Of a stretch of 64,000 bases of DNA, positions 15,196-23,319 are shown piece by piece. A program made the position numbers and the translations under genes. The notes beneath the pieces were generated by a model. The model had not been told where the DNA came from. It did no database searches and saw only the letters and a list, made by a program, of their open reading frames with translations. Source of the stretch: JBKQVT01 sp963727245 (GTDB lineage Bacteria; Planctomycetota; Planctomycetia; Pirellulales; Thermoguttaceae); contig CAVSFO010000006.1 of the NCBI GenBank assembly GCA_963727245.1, positions 62,001 through 126,000 on the forward strand, in the 5' to 3' direction. Every line of letters starts with the position of its first letter. The stretch's first letter is position 1.

Positions 15196-15663
15196 CTATT
15201 CAGCGGTTCCGGCCGCCGGCTTGTGCAAGTGGCGAGCAACAACCTGATGCTGGTCTGCGAGGTTCAGCAGCTTGGTCACAAAGATTGCATTGCGTTCGCC
15301 CGTTGCAACGACGGCCACGGAACCATCGCCGTTGACGATATCGATGCTATTAGTGCTGTTGGGGCGTGTCCGAAAAGGCCCGTTGAGGATCGCCGGATCG
15401 ACGAGTCCTGGTGGCGGGTTCGGAATTCGGCGGTGGCCAGCCACTTCAAGGGCCTTCACCGTCTTCTCGGAGTGCCAGCACCAGTTGTAGCCTTGATTTC
15501 GGGACGGCCCTTGTTCGACGTAGCCGCCGGCAAACGCCTCCTGGCTTGGCCGCTTGTTGGGTGTCCGCAAGCCGATCTCGACCAGCCATTTGCCGACCTG
15601 GTGGGACGTGGCCCCGAAAAGCTCGCCGATTTGGGTGAGGGTCATGTGCTTGAATCGGAACAT
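15196..15663 (-). CDS. hypothetical protein with an N-terminal helix-turn-helix-like segment, 155 aa
   Basis: ATG 15663 gives MFRFKHMTLTQIGELFG, followed by ATSHQVGKWLVEIGLRTPNK. The pattern is helix-turn-helix-like: a short helix LTQIGELFG, a turn, and a recognition helix SHQVGKWLVEIGL. The rest is not recognised and includes a Trp/Cys patch (GYNWCWHSEKTVKALEV). It overlaps the next upstream gene by 22 bases, so the two are co-translated. It may be a small element regulator. Confidence 0.6.
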   Translation of the reverse strand: MFRFKHMTLTQIGELFGATSHQVGKWLVEIGLRTPNKRPSQEAFAGGYVEQGPSRNQGYNWCWHSEKTVKALEVAGHRRIPNPPPGLVDPAILNGPFRTRPNSTNSIDIVNGDGSVAVVATGERNAIFVTKLLNLADQHQVVARHLHKPAAGTAE

Positions 15664-15869
15664 GGTTGCCCTCCTTTCCCACATTGCTGGTTTGGTCTCC
15701 CGAAGTACGAGGCTGCAACACGCACCTCGGCAGGCCCGAACACTCGCTTGCCGAGAAAGCGTATCGGTGGTTCAGGGATGTGGCCAGACGTGATTGCGTA
15801 CTCGATCCTATGTTTTCGGATTCCGAGAAGGGCCGCAACTTGGCTGAGACTCAAAAAATTAGTTGTCAT
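15642..15869 (-). CDS. excisionase/MerR-like small DNA-binding protein, 75 aa
   Basis: ATG 15869 follows an excellent AGGAGG. The sequence FLSLSQVAALLGIRKHRIEY, then AITSGHIPEPPIRFLGKRVF and GPAEVRVAASYFG, is the winged-helix layout of MerR/AlpA/Xis-type proteins: helix-turn-helix first, then a wing with the recognition RFLGKRVF. Such small proteins usually control excision or element genes, which suits the integrase at 24.8 kb. Confidence 0.75.
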   Translation of the reverse strand: MTTNFLSLSQVAALLGIRKHRIEYAITSGHIPEPPIRFLGKRVFGPAEVRVAASYFGRPNQQCGKGGQPCSDSST

Positions 15870-16206
15870 TGAAACCTCCTTTCGGATATGTATGCACCAG
15901 CCTTCCTTTCTTCTTCTTTCCACAACAAGAATCTTTTCGCCGACAGCCTCGTCTCACCTTCCTCTGCAAAGTGATTGGCCCAGACCGACCTCTTACTAAT
16001 TCCGATACGACTCTCCTACAACAACGTCTTGCTCCAATCAGCGAGAGGGGTTACGAGGAACCTCCATCGCCACCGTTGATAACGGCGGAGCAAGGCACGC
16101 ACGGCGTCGTTATTAGCGTGGCACGCCGACAACAGCCTTATGATTGTGGTGGTAACCACAAGACTTAAACTGTGCAGGCCACCTTGCTCGTCGTGCTTGA
16201 ATTGCA
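15870..16206. other. intergenic, no convincing gene
   Basis: Pyrimidine-rich leader DNA of the 75-aa gene followed by unassigned sequence. A minus-strand frame (16016-16267) exists but shows no family-like pattern. Confidence 0.4.
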
Positions 16207-16488
16207 TTACCACCATGCCTCCACGAACGTCAGTTGGTCGGGCAGATCGAGCTTCCAACAAAACCACGCAGATGCGAAGCTACAGCCACGGCCGCTGAAG
16301 TTGATCCGTTTGCTGGGAACCAGCAGTTGGATGCCGTATTGCCGAAACAAGGAGTTTCGGACGCCGCCGCCAAGGGCTTCTATCGGCAGGAGCAGAGCGA
16401 ATGGCTTGCCGAGACCATAGGCCCGTTCCAACAACTCGTCCCTGATACCACTTTTTTCGTCCTGCTTCGGAGGCGGCTCTTCTAGCCT
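16207..16488 (-). pseudogene. C-terminal remnant resembling a phage-type DNA adenine methyltransferase
   Basis: A 93-codon stretch with no normal start reads LERAYGLGKPFALLLPIEAL, then YGIQLLVPSKRINF and FASAWFCWKLDLPDQLTFVE. This looks like the last third of phage-type adenine methyltransferases, where a conserved AWF-C/T-W line follows the catalytic half. A separate short frame (ATG 16513, MSISDIILKARRAAS) overlaps its beginning in another phase and could be the original N-terminal part. The assignment is tentative. Confidence 0.35.
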
Positions 16489-16596
16489 TCAATATGATGT
16501 CACTGATACTCATTAGACACCCTCCTTAGAACAATCGCCCTCACCCACAACAGAACAACAAAGGCTGGCCGACACACCTTGTGCAACCGCAACTCC

Positions 16597-17373
16597 TCAT
16601 TGGACCCGTGCCCACGGACGCAAGTGAGGAAGATGCCCCACCACACGAAAACGAGCAGCCCATTGCTTCAGTAGCTTTGGCTGTCCATCGGACGCCTGAT
16701 GATAGACGTGGAAACATATATCAGTCCTCCCATCATCAGTCTTGGCAATAAGCCGATCCCACTGAGTCGCAAGCGTGTGAATGGCAAACGGCGTATTCGA
16801 TCCGTCCTCAAAAAGAACCTCGTAGGCGTCCATGCCCCGGATGATGCCCCGACTGATGATGACGTACTGAGTCTTAGCAAACACGCCGTCGTCGAGGAAT
16901 TCCGAGGCGGGAAGCAATAAGCGAACGCACCTTTCATTCACGGAGAAGAAAACTTTGTCACTGCGTGCGAGGCTGCTCGTCCAATAGTTGGTTGCATCGA
17001 TCATTTGCCCGTTATTGCGGATATGGATGATGTCGTTGTGGTCGCCTGGCGGCACGACGCCGCCAGGGCCAAACTCCGTGTCGTCATCATCGCAAATGAG
17101 GCCGACCAGCCTTGAGTACGGCAGGTCACAGCACACGTACCCCCGATCAGTGATCGTGTACCCGCTCCGCAACACAGCTTTGACGGGAGCCGGTATTCCA
17201 TAATCTTCTACCGGACTTGGGTTACTTGGCAGAACAATGATGACCGAATGGCCACCATCCTTCATATAGCAATAGAACCGTTCAAGCTCTTTCGGTAATG
17301 GCGAGTGATACGTCATCCCCGGCACAACCATGTCTGCTAGTCCCATCTTGGCGATCAAATCCAAATTCTGCAT
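16597..17373 (-). CDS. hypothetical protein, 258 aa
   Basis: ATG 17373 behind AAGGAGA is preferred over the longer frame to 17547. The protein is soluble and beta-rich. Notable stretches are an N-terminal helix (MQNLDLIAKMGLADMV), HSVIIVLPSNPSPVEDYG, a CDDDDTEFGPGGVVPPGDHN acidic loop, and a C-terminal HVYHQASDGQPK. It is not recognised. The acidic loop could bind divalent metal, but no catalytic signature is certain. Confidence 0.6.
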   Translation of the reverse strand: MQNLDLIAKMGLADMVVPGMTYHSPLPKELERFYCYMKDGGHSVIIVLPSNPSPVEDYGIPAPVKAVLRSGYTITDRGYVCCDLPYSRLVGLICDDDDTEFGPGGVVPPGDHNDIIHIRNNGQMIDATNYWTSSLARSDKVFFSVNERCVRLLLPASEFLDDGVFAKTQYVIISRGIIRGMDAYEVLFEDGSNTPFAIHTLATQWDRLIAKTDDGRTDICFHVYHQASDGQPKLLKQWAARFRVVGHLPHLRPWARVQ

Positions 17374-17597
17374 CGACAAGTCTCCTTGCTTAGTTAGTGA
17401 AATGAAAGAAACCGTTCGGTAGTGTTGGTGGACGGCGTTGCGGCGTGCTGACCGTCTGTTACGTTCTTGTGCCTTCTGGGAAGCCGCCCGTGCTAAAACT
17501 CCAATGGGACACCGGTATGGACGGGGCAGACAGCATTTCGTCCGCAATCCTTCGACTCACCTTCTTTCCCAAACCCTTCATTGCTGGTTGTCCTCTC

Positions 17598-18107
17598 TTA
17601 CCTTGCTATGAGCGTATATTGAAAACAGCCAGCATACCACTCAACCATCCCGGCCCCTGGCACACGCAGACCATAGTCAGTTGAGTCAGTAAAGTCCGGA
17701 ACGTCATAGTGGCAACCCACCACCCTGTAGCCGCACACGGCTTTCAGGAAATCATGCCCCCAATAGAAGTCGTATTGGGCAATACGTTCTTGTCCTTCTT
17801 CAATTTTCGTGGCTATAACTGCCACAGGTGGTCGGTCAGCCATGAACTTGTATTTGTCCTGCTTCTCTCGGTAGGACAGGATCGACTCTAACTGCCTTTG
17901 AAGGGCAGCCTTGGCTGCCTTGGCCTTATGGTAGGGGCCGACGACCTCCAAGCCCACAGCATCGGCAATTTTGGCTTTGATTGTTTCTACTGACTCGGTT
18001 CGCCACACTTGCAGCGGCCGGCCGTTCCGGGAGGTGATTGTATGTTCCGGATCAGTATCAGGGGTGGCGTTGACGATAATTACTCTGTGTGGTTTCTTTA
18101 CGATCAT
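17598..18107 (-). CDS. hypothetical protein, 169 aa
   Basis: ATG 18107 follows AAGAGGT. The protein begins MIVKKPHRVIIVNATPDTDP and has a long charged helix with Ala/Lys/Gln (HKAKAAKAALQRQLESILSY), then a PPVAVIATKIEEGQERIAQY strand-helix unit. No family is recognised. The DNA immediately upstream carries a striking set of palindromes (18162-18404) that may control it. Confidence 0.6.
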   Translation of the reverse strand: MIVKKPHRVIIVNATPDTDPEHTITSRNGRPLQVWRTESVETIKAKIADAVGLEVVGPYHKAKAAKAALQRQLESILSYREKQDKYKFMADRPPVAVIATKIEEGQERIAQYDFYWGHDFLKAVCGYRVVGCHYDVPDFTDSTDYGLRVPGAGMVEWYAGCFQYTLIAR

Positions 18108-18161
18108 TGGTGTACCTCTTTCTAAAAAGTGCAATGTGCATACTGTGGTGTCTGGGCAGGG

Positions 18162-18212
18162 TGTCAGACAGTTGTGGTCACACGACGAGTGTGGACAGAC
18201 TGTCAGACAGTC
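18162..18212. promoter_or_regulatory. paired operator-like sites (TGTCAGACAGT)
   Basis: TGTCAGACAGT occurs at 18162-18172 and again inside the perfect 7+1+7 palindrome GACTGTCAGACAGTC at 18198-18212. The two are 39 bases apart, about 55 and 95 bases upstream of the ATG at 18107 on the minus strand. It looks like a pair of binding sites for a dimeric regulator. Confidence 0.5.
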
Positions 18213-18289
18213 ACTTCAACACGGGTTTCTGCGGTGCCGAGAGGAAGGTAGAGGGATATATCAAAGTCTATATGCCCTCTGGCATCGCA

Positions 18290-18404
18290 CTCCCGCCGTG
18301 CGGGAGGTGGATCGTACAGAATGTACGACCCGGAGTGAATGACGCCGGCCGGCGTCAGCTAGCCATTTCGGTTTATCAGCTAGCTTTAATGTTATACGTT
18401 ATAT
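18290..18404. promoter_or_regulatory. cluster of four palindromic or repeated elements
   Basis: Within 115 bases lie CTCCCGC-CGT-GCGGGAG (18290-18306), TCGTAC-AGAAT-GTACGA (18312-18328), the 16-base perfect palindrome GACGCCGGCCGGCGTC (18341-18356), two TCAGCTAGC direct repeats exactly 21 bases apart (18355 and 18376), and GTTATACGTTATAT. The density suggests a control or replication/transfer region. Confidence 0.5.
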
Positions 18405-19188
18405 GGGGTCTGCTCGGCGGTTGTCCTCCTTTCAGGTCGGGGTGCTGCAATCATTAACCTCGTAAAAAATTATACGGACTTTGGCGGCGTGTGTCAACTT
18501 GAGGATGGCGGTTTTGGTCCGAAACTCATCGCTTGACCACATCGACCTGTCCCACTGGCCACATTTGTGTGAGCCGCTCTTTGCCACCGGCTCGGCGTCG
18601 TTGATTCACCGACGTGAGGCGAAGCGTGCTCGAAGCCAGTCTCACATTCTACGAACTGTTTTTCGTTTGTCACTTTCGGCCCTAAAAAAGGTCCGTGCAA
18701 ATACATCGAGTGACTTCCTTCCTTACATTCTACGAACCTGTTAGACTTTGTAAACTTCGTCTCGCCACGTTCTTGCGAGTTGGTAGGTCGCCGACCGTAG
18801 CCGCTCGTCCGGCTTCGTTGCCCCGAGAGTCGCCACACCGTGACGCACTGGATCATCGGCCGTGTGTTACCGAAGGTGGGCGGCACGGGTCCGGGTGTGA
18901 CGCACGGCCCATCCATAACCCACCGGCAGCCAACCGGACAACCAGAACTGTGAAAAGAGATGGAGGCCAACCGAACTCAGCGGAGATGCCCTTCCCAAGA
19001 AGGAGTGAGCGATGGTCTCGTCATGGCAGGGACGGGGCAACGAATTCACGGAGAAGGTCGGTCAGCCCCGCTTATTAGGAATTCTCCCAGGCTGCGAACA
19101 TAACACATGGCAGGACAACGACTTGCGGAGCACCTGTTGGCCTGTTAGCGAGAGGATCGACGAGGGGTGCTGGCCAATCGCCCTCGCA

Positions 19189-19203
19189 TTATAAATCTTG
19201 TAA
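19189..19203. promoter_or_regulatory. dyad motif TTATAAATCTTGTAA, copy 3
   Basis: The third copy of the dyad, about 40-60 bases upstream of the ParB-methyltransferase start. One arm has a single mismatch. Confidence 0.45.
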
Positions 19204-19241
19204 CGCTTCACCGCTGCCGGAGGAACATCTAAAATCGGGGC

Positions 19242-20645
19242 TTGAAGTCCGAGCAAACCGAGATGCCGAGGGCGTGTCAGATGGCTGAAAGTCTGCGAGT
19301 GGAAAGGGGCAAGAACGGCCGACCGTTGTGGCAAGGTGTGCAGCCGCCAAACGTCCGAACAAGAGCCGTTCCGAAACCAAGCCGGGAAGGCAATCGGTTG
19401 CGGAAACGCACCGACCAGCCCTACCAACTCTTGCCGGCCCTTCCGACCTGGGAATACGCAGCCCTCAAGGAGTCCATTCGCCAGTACGGCGTTTTGTTGC
19501 CCGTCGTCAAGGACGAGAAGGGCAAGACTATCGATGGCCATCATCGAGAAAAGGCGTGCAAAGAACTCGGGATCACGGACTACCCGATCATCACACTGCA
19601 CGGCCTCACCGAAGACCAGAAACGGGATCACGCTTTGCTGTTGAACCTCGTTCGTCGCAAGGTCACGAGGAAACAGTTGAGGGAGATCATCGCCGCCGAG
19701 CTTCGCCGAACCCCCGACATTTCCAACAACTGGTTGGCCGAAATCCTCGGGACGACCGATAAGACGGTCGAGTCCGTCCGAGCGGTATTGATCCGCACCT
19801 CGGAAATTCCGAAGTGCGACAGCTATCGAGGGAAGGATGGCAGGCGTCAGCGGGTGACTCGGGTTGTGACTTTTCGAGAAAAGGATGCCCAACGAGCTAG
19901 AGACGCCCTGGCCGCACTCGGCAACGACACCCCTGGCAGGCCGACAGAATTGCGATTGGTCGAACGGCGAGCAAGAAAGAAGGAGAAGCTCGAAGAGATC
20001 GGCGAGCGATTGAGACGACCTCGGCTCGGCGACGACATTCGGCTCTACCACTGTTCGATGCAGAAATTGGAACGCCTGGCCGACATCCAACCAGGCACGG
20101 TCGATCTCGTCCTCACTGACATTCCCTACGGGCGAGACTTCTTGCCGCAACTTCCCGATCTGACGACACTGGCCGAAACCGTTCTCAAAGACGACGGAAT
20201 TCTATGCTCATACTGCGGCGTAGCCTTCTTGGATCAGGTCATCGGGCTTCTCAGCGAGAAGCTTGTGTACCGTGCCGTTGGTTTCTCCTCATGGTCGGGC
20301 AATGGACCAGTCCTCCAGCACCTTCGGTGTGTCACCCAGGCCACGCCGGTCGTGATCTTCTCGAAGGGACCGTGGCGGGCCAGATCACGGTGGTACAACC
20401 ATTACCGATGCGACCGCCCGGAACACGACCTCCACCGTTGGCAAAAGGTCTTGGACGACATGGCCCATTGGGTTGAGTCCTTCACGGACCCCGGCGACCT
20501 CGTGTGCGATCCCTTGGCTGGCAGCTTCACGTCAGCGATAGCCTGCGAGAGGCTCGCACGGAGGTTCGTCGGCTGCGACCAAGAAAAGAGGAACGTTCTG
20601 ATTGGCCAGCGACGGCTTCGGGAGAACCGGACTGCCACGGCATAG
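19242..20645 (+). CDS. ParB-like nuclease domain fused to a DNA methyltransferase
   Basis: 467 residues. Residues ~65-180 are a ParB N-terminal (sulfiredoxin-like) domain: ESIRQYGVLLPVVKDEKGKT, then IDGHHREKACKELGI and a helical region similar to ParB HTH. Residues ~260-465 are a DNA methyltransferase: motif IV as DLVLTDIPYGRDF and motif I as DPLAGSFTSAIACERLARRF plus VGCD, in beta-class order (IV before I). This fusion is typical of phages and integrative elements, where it modifies element or host DNA. The start is uncertain: TTG 19242 or ATG 19263. A strong terminator follows at 20676. Confidence 0.9.
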   Translation: MKSEQTEMPRACQMAESLRVERGKNGRPLWQGVQPPNVRTRAVPKPSREGNRLRKRTDQPYQLLPALPTWEYAALKESIRQYGVLLPVVKDEKGKTIDGHHREKACKELGITDYPIITLHGLTEDQKRDHALLLNLVRRKVTRKQLREIIAAELRRTPDISNNWLAEILGTTDKTVESVRAVLIRTSEIPKCDSYRGKDGRRQRVTRVVTFREKDAQRARDALAALGNDTPGRPTELRLVERRARKKEKLEEIGERLRRPRLGDDIRLYHCSMQKLERLADIQPGTVDLVLTDIPYGRDFLPQLPDLTTLAETVLKDDGILCSYCGVAFLDQVIGLLSEKLVYRAVGFSSWSGNGPVLQHLRCVTQATPVVIFSKGPWRARSRWYNHYRCDRPEHDLHRWQKVLDDMAHWVESFTDPGDLVCDPLAGSFTSAIACERLARRFVGCDQEKRNVLIGQRRLRENRTATA

Positions 20646-20675
20646 CGAGAACGCTGAACCCAATTCAACGAGGTA

Positions 20676-20705
20676 AAGGCCGTCCAAGTGACGGCCTTGT
20701 TCGTT
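20676..20705 (+). terminator. intrinsic terminator of the ParB-methyltransferase gene
   Basis: AAGGCCGTC and GACGGCCTT form a 9-base stem with a 5-base loop 30 bases after the stop codon, followed by a T-rich GTTCGTTTG. Confidence 0.6.
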
Positions 20706-20756
20706 TGACGAGACTGGCCGCTCGGTAAGCGAGCGGACTACAACGTCAATCGCAAC

Positions 20757-20785
20757 GAGCCGTTCCAATCGGGACGGCTCTTTTC
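20757..20785 (+). terminator. second hairpin terminator
   Basis: GAGCCGTTCC-AATC-GGGACGGCTC (10-base stem with one G-T pair) followed by TTTTCG. Confidence 0.65.
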
Positions 20786-20924
20786 GTTCCCACCCCCTCT
20801 TTAAGGCTAGAAGACGGTGCGGACCGCCAGTTGGACCAACTTCGGCCAACAACAAACCCAGGAAAAATCGATTGATCGCCAGCCGCTCATAAGAGCGGCG
20901 TGTAGAAAACAGTGAGTGTGCTGG

Positions 20925-20958
20925 GGCCGTGGAATCGTTTTCCACGGCCTCTTTTTTT
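20925..20958 (+). terminator. strong intrinsic terminator
   Basis: GGCCGTGGAA-TCGTT-TTCCACGGCC (10-base perfect stem) followed by a run of seven T. It lies just upstream of the next gene, so that gene must have its own promoter between here and 21014 or be expressed by read-through. Confidence 0.75.
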
Positions 20959-21013
20959 GGCGGCTGCTGGTGCAGACCGCTCATGTTGTTTCCCTCTTTA
21001 CAGAAGGATGTGT

Positions 21014-21724
21014 ATGAACGAAATGTCAAAGGAAAACGAAGTGGTGAAGACCAGCCTGACCGAAACCGAGCAAGCCGAGGCACAGAAACACGAGAAGATC
21101 GTGGACAAGGGCCTTTCTGGCTATGTGGCTATCGGCACGGCTCTCGGGACGCTCCACGATGAGCGGCTCTTTGTTGGTCCGTTCAGGGCGTATGTGGAGG
21201 AGCGTTTCGACCTCCCCTACCACACCGCCAATCGCCGGATTGTCGCCGCCCGTGTAGCCCTGAACATCAAGGCTGCCGGTTTGCTGGTCCCATTCGTAGA
21301 AGACCAAGCGTACCAGCTTCACGAACTGACGCCCGAGAACCAGGTCAAGACCTGGCAAGAGGTCTGCAACCGGTCCAAGCAGACCGGCGTGCGGATCACG
21401 ACCAACCTGATTCGTGACACGCTCGGTAAGAAGCCTCAGCCGAAGTCGTCGCCGACCGCCACCGACGAGTCGGTGGCTACCGTCCCGGAGATGGCCGAGG
21501 AAGCCCCCACGCATGACGGTTCGGTTGTCGTCGCTTTGCAGGCCGTGGGCAAGGCTCTTGCTCACCTGCAAATTGCTTTCCGAGCGGTGGAGAACGCCGA
21601 AATCGCCGGGATGGGTGAGGCCGAGCATCTCGACGCACAACTTAACGAGGTCATGGCCCTCGTTAGTGGCATTCGGGAGCGGCTCCCGGTGAAGACGGGG
21701 GAGCCGTTGAAGTTGGTCGGCTAG
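21014..21724 (+). CDS. hypothetical element protein, 236 aa
   Basis: ATG 21014 follows AGAAGGA; the longer frame from 20912 crosses a terminator and is not used. The N-terminal half (SGYVAIGTALGTLHDERLFV, then GPFRAYVEERFDLPYHTANR) resembles the DNA-binding or ParB-associated helical proteins found beside ParB/methyltransferase genes in integrative elements. The C-terminal half is acidic and helical, ending VSGIRERLPVKTGEPLKLVG. The role is unknown. A near-perfect 15-base-stem terminator follows immediately. Confidence 0.65.
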   Translation: MNEMSKENEVVKTSLTETEQAEAQKHEKIVDKGLSGYVAIGTALGTLHDERLFVGPFRAYVEERFDLPYHTANRRIVAARVALNIKAAGLLVPFVEDQAYQLHELTPENQVKTWQEVCNRSKQTGVRITTNLIRDTLGKKPQPKSSPTATDESVATVPEMAEEAPTHDGSVVVALQAVGKALAHLQIAFRAVENAEIAGMGEAEHLDAQLNEVMALVSGIRERLPVKTGEPLKLVG

Positions 21725-21748
21725 ACGAACACGGTCGTCCAATTCCAC

Positions 21749-21793
21749 AAGGCCGGGGGAAGGCTCATTTCCTTCCCCCGGCCTTATTGTTTT
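21749..21793 (+). terminator. very strong intrinsic terminator
   Basis: AAGGCCGGGGGAAGG pairs perfectly with CCTTCCCCCGGCCTT across a 7-base loop (15-base stem), followed by ATTGTTTTC. Confidence 0.85.
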
Positions 21794-21826
21794 CACTGGC
21801 TTTTCGCAAGCGAGGGAGACACACCG

Positions 21827-22378
21827 ATGCTCATCGAGACCACCACGGGAGGCAAGACGGCTGACCGCCAAGATACTCCGACACCGCCTTCCCTCTGCCG
21901 TTGGATTTATGAGCGGCTCGACGAAGCCGGCGTCCATCCCCAAACGATCCTCGACCCTTGTGCGGGCGATGGCAACCTGACAGCCCCTTTTCGTCCTCGT
22001 GCAAGAGTCATCGAGTACGAGATCACACGGGGCATGGATTTCTTCGAGGCAAGAAGAGGGATTGCCTGCGACTTGGCGATTTGCAACCCGCCGTGGAAGG
22101 AAGCGGAACGGTGGCTTCGGCACCTTGTCTGGGTCGTCGGCCATCGGACGCCGATTGTCTTCGTATGTCCGATGCTTTTCTTCGACGGCTACAAGATGGC
22201 TCCATGCCGTATCTACCTTGAATCGACGGAAGCCCCGATCCTGAACAGCATCACCCCCTTGCCCCAGGACACCTTCGTCGGCGTGTACTCGTCGTCGGTG
22301 ATCCTCTGGTTGAACCTGCCGGAAGTCCGCAACGTTGCATTCGTTGCGGGCGAATATCTGATTCGCAAGAACGGGTAG
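21827..22378 (+). CDS. class I SAM-dependent (probable adenine-DNA) methyltransferase, compact
   Basis: 183 residues. Motif I is ILDPCAGDGNLT (residues 41-52) and motif IV is CDLAICNPPW (NPPW at 87-90), the gamma-like order of N6-adenine methyltransferases (motif I before IV). It is short and lacks a visible target-recognition domain, so specificity may lie in a partner or in the neighbouring 22389 gene, which starts 10 bases after its stop. The final hydrophobic strands (FVGVYSSSVILWLNLPE) complete the fold. Confidence 0.8.
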   Translation: MLIETTTGGKTADRQDTPTPPSLCRWIYERLDEAGVHPQTILDPCAGDGNLTAPFRPRARVIEYEITRGMDFFEARRGIACDLAICNPPWKEAERWLRHLVWVVGHRTPIVFVCPMLFFDGYKMAPCRIYLESTEAPILNSITPLPQDTFVGVYSSSVILWLNLPEVRNVAFVAGEYLIRKNG

Positions 22379-22388
22379 GAGAAGAACT

Positions 22389-23189
22389 ATGCTGCACTAC
22401 AAATCTTGTAACAAGTTGATCTGCATGGACGGCGTGGAAGGCATGAAGATGCTCCCCACCGAGTCCATCCCGATGGTCGTCACTAGCCCTCCGTGGGACA
22501 AGATTCGTCATTATGGTGGTCATCCCTTCGACTTTGAGCCAATGGCCGACCAGTTGTGGAGGGTGCTGATGCCGGGGGGCGTTGTCTGCTGGCATGTCGC
22601 CGATCAGATCAAGAACCGCACGGAGTCCGGCACGTCGGCTCGGCAAAAGCTCCACTTCCACGAGCTTGGGTTCTGCGTGAATACGTTGATTGTCGAAACG
22701 GAAATCGCCCATCCCCAGACCCGTTACAGATACGGGCCGAGCGTCCAGTATGTTTACGTCCTATCAAAGGGGCGTCCAAGGGTCTTCGAACCGATTCGGG
22801 ACATACCGAACAAGCACATCGGACACATGCGGACGTTTGTGCGGCGAGAGCCCGACGGTACCCGCAGACACCGACGGCAGCATGTGGCGACCGAACCGTT
22901 CCGTATGCGAGGCCCAGTCTGGCGATACAATCCTGGTTCGCACGCTACCCGAGATTTGGAGGCCCGGCAGCATTCGGCGGCAATGCACGAGAAGTTGGCC
23001 GAAGACCTTATCGTCTCGTGGTCTACAGATGGTGATGTTGTCCTTGATCCGATGAGTGGCTCTGGCACGACCGCAAAGATGGCACTGCTCAACAATCGGA
23101 GATATCTCGGGTTCGAAATTTACCGAGAGTATCACAACCTGGCCGAGAAGCGGCTCCAGAGGGCCACTGAGAAGTACCTCGCCGCCTAA
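22389..23189 (+). CDS. site-specific DNA methyltransferase (beta class)
   Basis: 266 residues. Motif IV is MVVTSPPWDK (residues 29-38) and motif I is near the C-terminus as LDPMSGSGTTAKMALLNNRR plus YLGFEI, the IV-to-I order of beta-class N4-cytosine or N6-adenine enzymes; TSPPW favours, but does not prove, N4-cytosine. The middle (residues ~90-200) is the probable target-recognition region. The ATG at 22389 is behind AGGAGA; a later ATG at 22425 would leave the dyad motif outside the gene. It is probably co-transcribed with the 183-aa enzyme. Confidence 0.9.
   Translation: MLHYKSCNKLICMDGVEGMKMLPTESIPMVVTSPPWDKIRHYGGHPFDFEPMADQLWRVLMPGGVVCWHVADQIKNRTESGTSARQKLHFHELGFCVNTLIVETEIAHPQTRYRYGPSVQYVYVLSKGRPRVFEPIRDIPNKHIGHMRTFVRREPDGTRRHRRQHVATEPFRMRGPVWRYNPGSHATRDLEARQHSAAMHEKLAEDLIVSWSTDGDVVLDPMSGSGTTAKMALLNNRRYLGFEIYREYHNLAEKRLQRATEKYLAA
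22397..22411. promoter_or_regulatory. dyad motif CTACAAATCTTGTAA, copy 4
   Basis: The fourth copy of the dyad (one arm mismatch), overlapping the first codons of the methyltransferase gene as annotated. If a downstream start is used, it would be in the leader. Confidence 0.4.
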
Positions 23190-23210
23190 TTTGCTGATGA
23201 CGCTTCGAGA

Positions 23211-23239
23211 CGAAAGGCCGCCTTGTGCGGCCTTTTTCG
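23211..23239 (+). terminator. intrinsic terminator (structured-module copy 1)
   Basis: CGAAA-GGCCGC-CTTGT-GCGGCC-TTTTTCG gives an extended stem with a T run just after the methyltransferase stop. A related hairpin with covarying outer pairs occurs at 24175. Confidence 0.75.
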
Positions 23240-23240
23240 T

Positions 23241-23312
23241 TTTCTGATGCCATCGCCTTGTAGCTGTCATGTGGCGGCGGGCGACGGCTCGTTTCAAACC
23301 GTGTGAAATGGA
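23241..23312 (+). promoter_or_regulatory. structured leader element, copy 1
   Basis: Downstream of the terminator lie GCCATCGCC and GGCGACGGC arms enclosing GGCGGCGG, then TTTCAAACCGTGTGAAATGG leading into the next gene's start. The same order with base-pair-compatible changes is found at 24210-24277. It may be a promoter/leader RNA or a cassette boundary. Confidence 0.45.
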
Positions 23313-23319
23313 GGCCCCA

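Larger units (their letters stand above)
18135..19241. other. 1.1-kb noncoding region with palindromes
   Basis: No believable gene between the minus-strand gene starting at 18107 and the ParB-methyltransferase gene. Its left third contains the palindromes listed separately. The rest holds two ACATTCTACGAAC strings about 80 bases apart and otherwise unassigned DNA. Confidence 0.5.
20646..21013. other. intergenic, three hairpin terminators
   Basis: No gene. The gap contains the hairpins at 20676, 20757 and 20925 and another stem at 20718-20736 (CCGCTCG-GTAAG-CGAGCGG). Confidence 0.6.

Noticed and set aside
16016..16267. 83-codon minus-strand frame after the meth-like remnant
   Set aside because: No recognisable pattern and an unclear start; the sequence is likely noncoding.
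18644..18737. Two ACATTCTACGAAC strings about 80 bases apart
   Set aside because: Only two copies, no dyad and no clear relation to a gene; noted but too weak to annotate.
19062..20150. 362-codon minus-strand frame
   Set aside because: Antisense to the ParB-methyltransferase gene, which has recognisable motifs.
21026..22144. 372-codon minus-strand frame
   Set aside because: Antisense to two plus-strand genes and spans a terminator; no protein family features.
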